64,000 nucleotides of DNA from Piezodorus guildinii (lineage: Eukaryota; Arthropoda; Insecta; Hemiptera; Pentatomidae). The stretch spans positions 170,211,341-170,275,340 of the forward strand of contig CM041293.1 in assembly GCA_023052935.1 (NCBI GenBank), read 5' to 3'. Made by a program: the position numbers and the translations under genes. This document shows positions 49,991-59,812 of the stretch, one piece after another; the stretch's first letter is position 1, and the number at the start of each line of letters is the position of its first letter. The notes under the pieces were generated by a model. The model had not been told where the DNA came from. It searched no databases and saw only the letters and a program-made list of their open reading frames with translations.

Positions 49991-50246
49991 AGGATAACTT
50001 TAAAATTTAAACACAGACTTGTAACTTCCTTGAATCTTGCAATTAACTTAAGGTAAAGTTAATAAAAGCAAAAAAGAAATGAGATAGTACGGTTACAACA
50101 CAACAAATTATCGGGAAAAATAGAATTAAGGACGAAACTACTAAGTTAACTAACTAAGTTGGTCTCTTCTCAGAGGAAAAAAGGAACAAAAAGAGACCTG
50201 GTTAATAGAGAGAAGGATGACTTAAAGCCAGTTGATTAAACAGAGC

Positions 50247-50282
<36 letters not shown>

Positions 50283-50830
50283 AACTTTCTAATTTGTAAT
50301 TATGGGTTCCATATAAGGATTATTTAAAAAGACAGAAATAAACAAAGACAAATTTTTCCGAAACTGATGTGAGATTTGTGCGTTCTGTAAAATTTCCTAA
50401 AGTTAAATACCTATTAGTAATCATCTTTTTTTTCTTAATATAGAATTAAAATGATAAATTGAGTATAACAATAGAAGCATTGAATTCTTTGTTATAACAA
50501 TGTACATAAAATTAATAAATACAATTAACTAATTGGTTACCTTTGACGAACTATCATATTTATTTCATTTATACGTCTCTAATATCAGAATAAAAAAAAC
50601 AAAAAAACTTTCTACCTTTTTTATCAACTTTATTTTATTGTGAGCTTGAAAAAAAAGTTAAAATGTATGAATTTTAAAAAATATTCCATGAAAAACAACT
50701 GACATTCTGAATAAATCAACACATAAAACCAGAGTTGATGTAGCATTTACAAGTAGTGGATGCCTAATGTGTCTTATAGCGTTTGATAGACATTTATTAG
50801 GTGAAAGTAAACATTAAAATATTAAATTAG
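49991..50830. other. AT-rich spacer with a long A run
   Basis: An A homopolymer of about 30 lies at 50250-50279; the preceding sequence may be the 3' part of an unrecognised retroposed element. No coding sequence was identified. Confidence 0.4.
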
Positions 50831-51095
50831 GTAATAATTATAGACTAACAAACTTTACACATAATGGCTAAGCTATATAAGAAAACGTAATTAATGGTTA
50901 ATATCTTTTCCTTTATAAACTTATAACTCGCATAAAGTCTTGTTATCATTAATTTTCAAAAACATTTTAAACCAATCTTTCCCCATTTAGGTTAGGACAA
51001 CAAATTTGTTGAATATCCTTATCATATCGTTATTTTATTTGCATATCTGCAAAATTATATGTTTGGGCCGGATTTACAATTTACAAAACAGAAAA
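50830..51095 (+). repeat. Repeat D copy
   Basis: GGCTAAGCTATATAAGAAAA, CATAAAGTCTTGTTATCATTAATTTTCA, TCCTTATCATATCGTTATTTTATTTGC and TCTGCAAAATTAT match the copies near 55250-55600. Confidence 0.5.
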
Positions 51096-51376
51096 AATGT
51101 TGATGATTACATAAATCCTAATCAAGTGATTAAAGTTTATCCGTTGCGCAATACGGTTTGAGTACTGTTTACTTAAACAGCCGTCAGAGAGCTGCACAAG
51201 AGTTTTTCACTCATGTGGGCATGCGCGCGCAACAAGTTAGCTTTCTTTGTTATGTTGAGGAAAATTAAAATAAAAAGGAGATTTTGAAAAATAAAGAAAG
51301 AAGAGCAGTTAATTTCTCCGAATTAGAGGAGAGCCTGTTATTTAAAATAGTCAATTCTTACACCGTGGTAATTAAA

Positions 51377-51408
51377 ACAATAATGTTTTTATTGTTATTA
51401 TATTATAA

Positions 51409-51453
<45 letters not shown>

Positions 51454-51756
51454 AATTATAATCATAATTTAGTTGTAGATAGTGTCGCCATTTATCATAG
51501 TGACAAAGTAGATCACATGTGTTTTTAAAGATTGGGTAGGTTTCATGTGATCTCTGACTGTTAGCTTCTAGATAGAGTAGAAAGGAACTTTTTATTCAAT
51601 TCTACTATTTTAGGTAAGTTGTTTATATGTTCATTCTGTTTGTATGTATCTACTTTTGTATATTGTTATCAATAATAAACTACTATTTTAGAATCGTCTA
51701 AAGTCTACTTCCTTTAAGAATTACACAATAATGTTTTTATTGTTATTATATTATAA

Positions 51757-51810
<54 letters not shown>
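51377..51810 (+). repeat. Duplicated segment containing a possible solo LTR
   Basis: ACAATAATGTTTTTATTG plus about 25 further nt and a (TA)n run occur at 51377 and again at 51725, 348 bp apart. Between them, 51450-51725 begins TGTAA and ends TTACA, holds TTATCAATAATAAACTAC (an AATAAA signal) and is about 275 bp, as expected for a small copia-type LTR. There is no primer-binding site or pol. Alternatives are a simple tandem duplication or a MITE. Confidence 0.4.
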
Positions 51811-51813
<3 letters not shown>

Positions 51814-51817
<4 letters not shown>

Positions 51818-52710
51818 GGTTGATGCAAAATTAATGCAGGTTTCCTCTATTGCAATATCTTAATTCCAATTGTGTAAACAAAGCTAATCCTAACATTGAT
51901 CATTATTATACCAAAACAAACCTTATCTAATACCCTCTCTTTCACCATGAATTTGTTTAGTAAAATCGTTTTTTTTCAGTGTGTTCAAAGGTCTTGAATA
52001 GAAAATGTCAAAGTGCGATTTTCGTCAAATTTATTTTTACGAATTTAAATTAGGGCGCAGCGCTGCGCAAACGGCTCGTAATATTATTGAAGTCTGGGGT
52101 CAGGGGGCTATTAATGAGTGCACGGTGCAGCGTTGGTTCCAGAAGTTTCGCAGAGGAGATTTCGACCTCGAAGACAAGGAAGGTCGGGGCCGTCATCTTG
52201 CTCTGGACAACGACCAGCTGTGGTCAAAAGTGGAAGAAGACCCAACCAAAACCACACGAGAAATGGCGGCGGAACTCGGAACTCAAAAATTGCAACGTCT
52301 TTGCCCAGCATTGATGAATCGGAAGGGGCCGATCCTGCTCCACGATAACGCCAGACCACACGTTGCACAACCAACGCTTCGACGACTGCACGAGTTGGGC
52401 TACGAAGTTCTCCAACATCCGCCTTATTCACCTGACCTCTCTCCTACAGACTTCCACTTTTTCAGGCATCTGGACAACTTTTTGAGGGAGAAAAATTTTC
52501 AAAACCAGGACGACATTGAAAATTCTTTTCGTGATTTCATTGAGTCCAGGGATTCGGATTTTTTTTCTGGTGGAATAAGAAAGCTTGTTGAACGTTGGCA
52601 AAAGTGCAATGATTCAGATGGAAATTATTTTGATTAAATATATATGGTTAAAGTAAAGATATGGCGTATTTACAATACCTACTAAAAACCTGCATTAATT
52701 TTGCATCAAC

Positions 52711-52714
<4 letters not shown>
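51814..52714 (+). mobile_element. mariner element with perfect inverted ends, internally deleted
   Basis: Both ends carry the same 29-nt terminal inverted repeat, starting TTGGGTTGATGCAAAATTAA (left from 51815, right ending 52714). The element sits in a (TA)n tract, so the TA duplication merges with the repeat. It is about 900 bp against roughly 1.3 kb for an autonomous mariner. One continuous ORF remains. Confidence 0.92.
52005..52637 (+). CDS. mariner transposase with an in-frame internal deletion
   Basis: The 210-residue frame begins MSKCDFRQIYFYEFKLGRSA. Residues 1-60 form the first HTH (TVQRWFQKFRRGDFDLEDKE). Around residue 92 (TTREMAAELG) the frame jumps to LQRLCPALMNRKGPILLHDN, so some 130 residues with the second HTH remainder and the first catalytic Asp (GDEKW region) are missing. 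The second and third catalytic Asp (HDNARPH; SPTDFHFF, 34 residues apart) remain, as does the C-terminus GNYFD. It cannot catalyse transposition but keeps the DNA-binding part and an open frame. Confidence 0.9.
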   Translation: MSKCDFRQIYFYEFKLGRSAAQTARNIIEVWGQGAINECTVQRWFQKFRRGDFDLEDKEGRGRHLALDNDQLWSKVEEDPTKTTREMAAELGTQKLQRLCPALMNRKGPILLHDNARPHVAQPTLRRLHELGYEVLQHPPYSPDLSPTDFHFFRHLDNFLREKNFQNQDDIENSFRDFIESRDSDFFSGGIRKLVERWQKCNDSDGNYFD

Positions 52715-52799
<85 letters not shown>

Positions 52800-52800
52800 C
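52715..52800. repeat. (TA)n followed by (GA)n
   Basis: About 30 TA units are followed by about 12 GA units. The TA tract is the continuation of the run into which the mariner inserted. Confidence 0.9.
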
Positions 52801-52984
52801 AATACTCATTTAGCATTTATAGCTTTCATTAGTAAAATACATATTTTTTAATTAAATTCGTAAATTTTTCAATCAATTACATAATGTTTTAGTCAAAATC
52901 ATGATTTTTTCAATCAAATTCATATTTTTTTCCATCGATAAACTTCTTGGACTAAAACTACCATACTCTCTTTTTCAAAATCAT

Positions 52985-53456
52985 CAAAATTAAAAATTAG
53001 ACAGAAAATGAATACATACACATACCTTCTTAAGCCAATATGGACTTACGCTTCACAGATTTTTGGTTCAGCAAAAAGACTCACATACAAAAACCGCAAT
53101 CATTTCAATCCAAAATTCTAAGACTTATAACGACAGCTCCTTGGTACGTAAAAAACAGAACCCTACATACGGACTTACAGCAACCAACAGTTGACCAACA
53201 TATACGAATTCTCTATACTCGTTTTCACATTAAACTTAACGGACACGACAATAGACTGATTAACGACATGTCAGTAGCTGAAATGCCGGTCAGAAGAAGG
53301 CTAAAACGAAGCTGGATGAGGGACCTCCTCAGCTAGATTAAAGCCTTGGAAGGGGTGCTGCTGGGCACTTTACTTCCCCATGCCTATCATGCCTGTTCTT
53401 ACTTTTGTCCAACACATTTGTTGATGAGGTGTAAATAAAGATATAAAGAAAAAAAA
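52985..53456 (+). pseudogene. Jockey-like LINE family C, 5'-truncated
   Basis: It reads KLKIRQKMNTYTYLLKPIW, then frameshifted DLRFTDFWFSKKTHIQKPQS, ITTAPWYVKNRTLHTDLQQ, NDMSVAEMP and RRLKRSWMRDLLS with the stop near 53334. The 3' UTR ends GTGTAAATAAAGATATAAAG and an A run. It matches the copy at 38625 in the C-terminal motif and 3' UTR style. Confidence 0.8.
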
Positions 53457-53737
53457 ATTCATAATTTCTTAACCCATTTTATATAATTGGTTTAATAAAA
53501 TTTTGGTTATCAAAATTAAATAATTGTAATAAAACTTGTTGCTGTTTAGACATTTGACGTTACTTTATGTTACTGCCGCTAATCCGAAGGTGCTGAAGCG
53601 GGAGTCCTGAATTTCGCGTATCAAGGATAAGGATCTAATATTTTCTGCCATCGCAGGCTTCAAAAGTTATTTTAATTCCCCTCTTTCTCCCCCAAAGAAT
53701 GGTATAATCATAGATTTTTTACGCCATCAAATAATCC

Positions 53738-53882
53738 TACAGGATCACCTGTATTGCAGTGGCTAGCATAAAAGCTATGCCTAATGTCACGGGTTCAAAC
53801 CATGCAGATAGCTATTAGATATTTCTTTAATTTATTGATTGCCTAGAGAATAACTGACCGAAAAAACACGATAATCAAAAAT
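53738..53882 (+). mobile_element. tRNA-derived SINE, copy 1 of a local duplication
   Basis: GTGGCTAGCATAAAAGC (A-box-like) and TCACGGGTTCAAACCATG (B box GGTTCAAACC) are followed by ATTGCCTAGAGAATAACTG. It is nearly the same as 54055-54210. Confidence 0.6.
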
Positions 53883-54010
53883 GCATGGTATAAAGTGGCT
53901 CTTCTGGTAAGCTCATTTTGATGAAAGGGTCTTGCAACGTTTCGGGCGTATATTTGTCTTAAATATGAAATTTCAGCTTCATAGGCCTTACCGTTTCCAC
54001 CCGGAGTTAA
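53883..54010 (+). mobile_element. Family H fragment
   Basis: ATGCATGGTATAAAGTGGCTC through CTTACCGTTTCCACCCGG matches an internal block of family H (41497-41620). It lies between the two duplicated SINE copies. Confidence 0.75.
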
Positions 54011-54054
54011 TCCTAACAATTAATTAATCCAAATAATCAAATTAATAATCCTAA

Positions 54055-54210
54055 CAATTAATCCTATAGGGTCACCTGTATGCAGTGGCTAGCATAGAAG
54101 CTATGCCTGATTTCACGGGTTCAAACCAGGCAGATGGCTATTACATTTTTTTATTTTTTATAGAATGCCTAGAGAATAACTGGCCGAAAAAACACGATAA
54201 TCAAAAATAA
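54055..54210 (+). mobile_element. tRNA-derived SINE, copy 2 of a local duplication
   Basis: CAGTGGCTAGCATAGAAGC and TTTCACGGGTTCAAACCAGG form the A/B-box pair. The following GAATGCCTAGAGAATAACTG and GAAAAAACACGATAATCAAA repeat the sequence after copy 1. Confidence 0.6.
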
Positions 54211-54384
54211 TTTAAATGGGACGATTTAAAATAGATTCTTCAGTTCTTTGTTCTGAAGATTAAAAATTTCACGGCTTGTATAATAATGACTAAAATGTTT
54301 GCGAAAAAATTATCAAAGTTGATTTAATCTTCCTTAATAAACACAAAACATGCTAAAGTTTTGTTTTTAAAATTAATTTTAAGG

Positions 54385-54910
54385 AATCCTCACACAAGAC
54401 TGAAACGACAAGAAACTGCTCGAAGATATCGATTACTACAACACTTACCAGACAAACGTTCAAAACTTCCAGTATATTACAAAAGACTCATTTACATCAC
54501 TATTATCGGACCTATTTCCTCCCGAATCCAGTCCTTACAATCCAGAATCCTTCGCAAAACCCTGAATGCTCCTTATTTTGTTACAAATCAACTCATTCAT
54601 AATGACCTAAACATCCCATTTGTTGCAGACATAGCACCTAATAGATACTCCTCTTTTCATTCTAAACTCCCTGCCCATACAAACCCACTTGTCCGTAATT
54701 TATCTTCCTTAGATATCCCTGATAACCCTCCAATGCGATTGAAAAGAAGGTGGCCTCGGGATCTACTGAGTTAAAATAGTTAGTGAAGTGCTACTACCAC
54801 TGGGTAGTTCTTTCTCAAGACATTTTCATGACTTTTTTTTTTTTATTCATCATATTTACTTATTGTGTTCTTTAACACAGTTGTAAATTACTATAAATAA
54901 ATTTTTAAAA
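54385..54910 (+). pseudogene. Jockey family B LINE, 5'-truncated
   Basis: It reads NPHTRLKRQETARRYRLLQH, LPVYYKRLIYITIIGPI, a deletion of the YG..LWG block, SRIQSLQSRILR, APYFVTNQLIHNDLN and RLKRRWPRDLLS with the stop at 54772-54774. The 3' UTR ends CAGTTGTAAATTACTATAAATAAA. The frame is otherwise open over 390 nt. Confidence 0.82.
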
Positions 54911-55740
54911 AAATTGTTTTTAAGGATGTTTTAAACCACTTTTGTAAAGAACCACAAAAATGTAAAGAATTTCCTTATCATATCGTTAGTTCAGGTTTTG
55001 ATATCATATTTGCAAAATTACCAGAATTAGAGAAATTTACCCAACACATATTTTTACCTTGCAAAACTGACTTTATTTTGCAAACCTGAAATTATTAGCA
55101 AAAACAATGATTACGAAAAGGTCTTAAATTCAGAAAAGGATATATAATAAATCAATAATATTTATCTTCAAAAGTAATAAAAATTGGACGATTTAAAATA
55201 GATTCCTAAGTTCTTTGTTCTCAAGATCAAACGTTTCAGTGCTAATAGGATAATGCCTAAGCTATGTACGAAAAATGATCAAATGTGACTATAGTTTCTT
55301 TAAAAAAAATATAACCAGCTAAATGTCTTGTTTTCTATTAATTTTCAGGAATATTTCGAACCAGTTGATTAATATTTATATAAGAACAAAAAATGCGAAG
55401 AATACCCCGATCATGTAGTTAGTTTTTATTTTATATCTGAAAAATTATCAGAGATAAAGAAATTGTGATAATCTTTAATTTGGAACATGTTTTTAGTCAA
55501 ATATCACTATTTAGATGAGGAATAAAAGTGTAAAGAATAACCTTATCATATTGTTAGTTCTGGTTGTGATATGATATCTGCAAAATTATCAGTATTGGAG
55601 TGATTTACTCAACAGATATTTTAAGCTCCGAAACCTACTTAAAATATTTGCAACACTAAAATTATTAGTTAGAAAAATGTTTTATGCACTGTTCGTAATT
55701 TAGGTAACTGGACAAATATCACGAAAAGTATATATTTTAC
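54910..55740 (+). repeat. Repeat D, two to three adjoining copies
   Basis: TCCTTATCATATCGTTAGTTC, TTTGATATCATATTTGCAAAATTA, GCCTAAGCTATGTACGAAAAA, AAATGTCTTGTTTTCTATTAATTTTCAGG and AAACCTACTTAAAATATTTGC recur in the same order as at 50830 and 22500. A reversed piece lies at 55890-55990 (GATCAACCGAAACTTTTTGCG). Confidence 0.55.
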
Positions 55741-56034
55741 ATATATATGACGAGGACAAGTAACATAAATCTGGTGTTTGAGACTCAACTGTTTATAAGT
55801 TAAAAAATTCACTTAGCTGTTAAAAAAAATTGATTGAAAATATATAAATTACAGAACGAAACTTAAATTAGATAATGTTAGGAGTAATATTTTCATTTTT
55901 TTTCTTTACGAAATACGACATGTAGCATGAAAACTTTTTTTTTAACAAATAAGATCAACCGAAACTTTTTGCGTGCTCTGTAAAGAGTGCTTAGAAAGTA
56001 GCCCCTCGCTTATTCTTGTTTTTTTTTTTTGTTT

Positions 56035-56560
56035 AAAAGAAATTTACAACTGTATTATACAATAAAATACATTAAGTAAATGTGCTAATAGATCAAGTGG
56101 GCGTGATACAGGCATGTGAAGAAACTACCCAGTGGTAGCACTTCAAAGTTTATTCAGATGAGTAGGTCTCGAGGCCATCTCGTCTTTTCAGCCGCCTAGG
56201 AAGATGATCAGGAATTGGTAATTTGAAATGAAAGGAGGAATATCTAGTTCAGGCTAGATCTGCGACTAATGGGATATTTAGGTCTTTATGAATTATTTTA
56301 TGGTGACAAAGTAAGGGGCGTTTAGGATCTTTCGGAAGATTTTGGATTGCAAGGATTGAATGCTGGAAGAATTGGATGGTTCGGTGGATCCCCATTACTC
56401 AATCCCATATGTCCAAATAGGCCTAATGATGGTAATATAAATTAATTTTTTGTAGTATGTGTAAAGTTTTGATCGTTTTTCCAGTATGTGTTGTAGTAAG
56501 CGGTATCTACGAGCTGTTTCTTGTCGTTTCAGTCTGGTGTGAGGATTCCAAGTGAGACGG
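56035..56560 (-). pseudogene. Jockey family B LINE, 5'-truncated
   Basis: The minus-strand copy begins near the complement of CCAAGTGAGACGGG (56548), reads NPHTRLKRQETARRYRLL and APYFVT/HK-like sequence, and ends with CGAGACCTACTC. The 3' UTR contains TTGATCTATTAGCACATTTACTTAATG and ACAGTTGTAAATTTC. Frames are broken by stops (for example at about 56395). Confidence 0.75.
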
Positions 56561-56569
56561 GATGAATTT

Positions 56570-57130
56570 TCAAAGACGGGTTATTAACGATTTGAGTAAT
56601 ATACAACTATATATATAGAAGGGAAAAGTAAAATATTATAAAATTAATAAATATTATTTGTCTTTTTGATAAGTACAGGGAGGGAGGGATAAAATTTACT
56701 GTCTTAGACTTGAATATTAATAATTTATTTGATTTCTCTTATCAAGTTAGTTCATAAGATGAGGGATACTCATGCAAGGCAGTAAGGTTTAGGCAGTATC
56801 ATGTTTCTAAAACAAACTGAGTCTCAGTCACCGTATTAAATATAAGTATCAGCTAGAAAAATGTTTTACATACGATTTTTATTTCAGAAGAGAACAGAGA
56901 ATAACTATCACAAAAAAAACTATAAAAATCATAAGTTTGAGATGCAAAATTAATTAAAATTGGAACGATATCAAATCACACGACCCTTATTCTTTTGTTT
57001 AGCTCGTTATCTTGTTATGTATCTAATAAAATTAAACTTTATTGTTATCCATTTAATTATTAAAATGTTGTTAAAAATTTAGTATGATTAAAATAATTAA
57101 ATATAACTTAAATTATAAACGGATGATTAC
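56570..57130. other. AT-rich spacer in the gene 2 first intron
   Basis: Apart from a repeat D piece at about 56830-57010 (AAAAATGTTTTACATACG, GAGAACAGAGAATAACTATC), nothing is recognised. Confidence 0.4.
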
Positions 57131-57134
57131 TTAC

Positions 57135-57290
57135 CAGAGTTGACAGGACAAAGAAGATATCGCACAACACTGACTGACAGTCTTGAACTAAAGGTACCTA
57201 CTACCTCTTTTGGTTCCTACCCTCTTAAAGGAGGGGATCTGAGGGTCTGAGGGCTTACCTGATTGGTCCCTTAGTGCAATGACGTCATAT
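57135..57290 (-). promoter_or_regulatory. Probable promoter and non-coding first exon of host gene 2
   Basis: On the minus strand, a perfect cAMP-response element TGACGTCA (57280-57287) and a CCAAT box (GGGACCAATCAGG, about 57258-57270) lie upstream of an ATG-free stretch. That stretch ends CAACTCTG|GTAAGTAATC, with the exon's last base at 57135. This would splice to the acceptor at 44352. The CAGTCAGTG motifs near 57170-57180 could be initiators. The link to gene 2 is inferred from strand, splice signals and the absence of another candidate. Confidence 0.5.
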
Positions 57291-57423
57291 TTTCTTGTTA
57301 TTGGTACTTGGTAGAATTATCAAAAAAATAGGTAAATATGAAAGAATCTGGTAAACAACTGCAAGGAGAAAACTGAGAACTATTTTTTATTTATTATTAT
57401 TCTCCAAATTGCACAAATATAAA

Positions 57424-58210
57424 TCTGGTCGATTTTCATTTACCTCCGTGGTTAAAACAAATTTAAAAACTTTTAAGTAAAGTTAGAGTTAAAAAAAAGT
57501 ATTAAAAAAAAAAATTGAGTTTTGGAGGAAAAGAATTATATGAGGATTAATTAATCTAATATTAGAAATGATTTTATACAACAAATACTTAATTTTGTCC
57601 GCTTTTAGTTACTTTTCATTACCTTATACAACTTTGTAAAGAAGATTATATATTTTCATCAATATTAATATTCTTTTATTTATAAAAAATAAAATTCTAA
57701 ATGACAAATATATATTTTGCAAGTTTATCCTTCAGGTGATTAAAAATGCTTTCACGTTGTGTATTTTTACCCGTCGATTTTTCCATATAAATAAAATTAT
57801 AGGTACTTTAGATAAAGAACATTTAAAATATTAGATTCGATCCCTTTCAGACTGTTTCGATCAAAATGAAACCTACATGACATTGAAGCCCATTTAATTT
57901 TACATCGGTGTGGAGAATTTAATCTAAATCGTTAGAGCTGCTTTGGGGAGATTCATAAAAAGGTGTAAAATGCATGATATAAAGTCAGACGAACTAGTGA
58001 TCAGCCAATTTTGGTGGAAACTTTGCTGTATCATCACAAGTGTAGTTTTATTACGAAATTTAAGACATACCACGCTCACAAGACACAGGCCTATTCGCAC
58101 GACTTGCCTATTTAGATTACGGTGACCCTAAAACGCGCATTTACATTGAACACTGGAACTCAAAAATATTCACAATACATTTTCTTATTTCATGTATAGG
58201 TTAGTGTAAT
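57424..58210 (+). mobile_element. Family H copy, diverged
   Basis: It starts TCTGGTCGATTTTCATTTACC (GCGGGCAACACACG deleted). It continues with TAAAATTATAGGTACTTTAGA, GATCAAAATGAAACCTACATG and AAAAGGTGTAAAATGCATGATA, and ends TTCATGTATAGGTTAGTG. It lies just upstream of the gene 2 promoter in transcript terms. Confidence 0.68.
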
Positions 58211-58225
58211 TAATAGTTAGATATA

Positions 58226-58285
58226 TTAAGTTGTCCGGAAAATAATGCAGAATCTTAGATTTCATTTTTATATACCCCTCTATAT
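58226..58285 (+). mobile_element. Solitary mariner-like end
   Basis: TTAAGTTGTCCGGAAAATAATGCAGAATC resembles mariner termini such as the GGGTTGTCCGGAAAGTTC end at 35869. No second end or transposase is attached. It may be a short remnant. Confidence 0.4.
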
Positions 58286-58489
58286 AATGATTTTTTGCTG
58301 GATTAAGGGCCAATCCATATGAAATCTTCCAATAGTTTATTATTTTTGCCAATCAACATTTTTGATTTTCATGTTATTTTTATACCAGTTATTGAATATT
58401 CTCTAAACATAAAACCATGGATAAAATATTTATCTGGCAAATGCTTATATTGTTTCAAAACAGCTCCGCTGCTGAAAACATGTTTTTAA

Positions 58490-59150
58490 GAAGTGGAAAA
58501 TATTTCTAATTATTGTTATTTTATTTATAACTACACCCATGAGTTATTTTTGAAAATGGAGAAAAATATATTGAGTGTTTTAGAATCAGTAAAGCGGGAT
58601 AAACAGAAAAAAAAAAGTTATCTAGACATTCAAGTCACAAATTATAATAGATTTAATTCCACCAAACCTCAGTTATTATTGAAGATAGAGAAACTCCGAA
58701 AATATTTTCGAGATCTAGACACCATGATGAACAAAGAGAAAAAAAAACGTATATGGTCAAGCCACAACTTATAAGAGATGTGATTCCCTAATAACTCGTT
58801 TATTATTGATGATATAGAAAAAAAGTAAGGTGTTCTTGAATCAGGAAATTTAATTTCAATTATTAGAATAAAAATCGAAAGAAAAGAAAAGGAAATAGTT
58901 ACGAAGTCTAATATAAATGCTTTTGGTTTATTATTTGTCATAATGAACCTTTGTAATCAATCAAACAAATTACCCCTATCCCCTAAAAAATGATGCTTTA
59001 CATTTCAAGATAAACATAAACCAAATAAACAACTAAAATAAAAAATTTGTTTTGCATAATTCATAAAACTAATTCCTATTGTTATTTCATGGAGAATTAA
59101 ATTGTCTACAAAATGAAAAAAAACCAAACATTGAAATCGGTTCAGAACGT
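58490..59150. other. Unassigned AT-rich region with one Lys-rich ORF
   Basis: The frame 58493-58774 (93 codons; MENISNYCYFIYNYTH..., KMEKNILSVLESVKRDKQ, LLLKIEKLRKYFRDLD) is Lys/Asn/Tyr-rich, as any open frame in AT-rich DNA tends to be. A weak amphipathic or coiled-coil pattern is visible but no known domain. I regard it as more likely chance than a gene. Confidence 0.2.
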
Positions 59151-59159
59151 TTTTTAGAG

Positions 59160-59812
59160 AAACAATTCTTTATTGAGCAATATTACAATCTGTCCAATTC
59201 AGGACATTTTAACGTTCAACATTCATACTACATTCACACGATATATACAAAACAATAAATTTATATAATAATAATACAATATACATATATACAAAACAAA
59301 ATCAATAGAAGCATATACAAAAGACACTCATACCTATATACAATTCACAAGCATACAGCACGTGAGTGGAGAATCTAGCCAATGCTAGAACTCCAATATA
59401 CATGTTGCAAGAGGTCTCGAGGCCACTGCCGTTTCAACCTTCTAGGAGGAATGTAAGGATGTGTGGAGCTGGATAAGGATTGAGCTAGGGGATTAGGGTG
59501 ATGGATAAGGTTCTGATGAAATTTAGAGAATTTTAATGGTATAAGGTCTAAAATAAATGGTATATTTAGGTCGCGGTGTAAGGCATGGTTGGATACATAG
59601 TAAGGGGCATTAACTATTGTTCGGAGGACTTTAGATTGGAAGGATTGAATGCGTTTGATGTTAGAAAATTTGATGTCCCACACAGTTCAAGTCCGTAGGT
59701 CCAGATAGGTTTCAGTACTGTCTTGTATATTAACAGTTTGTTCTCGATAGATAGTTTTTAATTTGTGTTCAGTAGTCTGTATAATTGTCCAAATCGTCGA
59801 TTAAGTTCAGAA
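59160..59812 (-). pseudogene. Jockey family A LINE, 5'-truncated
   Basis: The minus strand enters near RRFGQLYRLLNTN, has a frameshift at about 59680, and then reads KFSNIKRIQSFQSKVLRTIV, NAPYYVSNHALHRDLNIPFI and RRLKRQWPRDLLQHVYWSSS. The 3' UTR ends GGACAGATTGTAATATTGC. Apart from the frameshift, 59683-59375 is open. It is a different subcopy from 10065. Confidence 0.82.

Noticed and set aside
52111..52431. Antisense 106-codon ORF in the mariner
   Set aside because: Shadow of the transposase frame.
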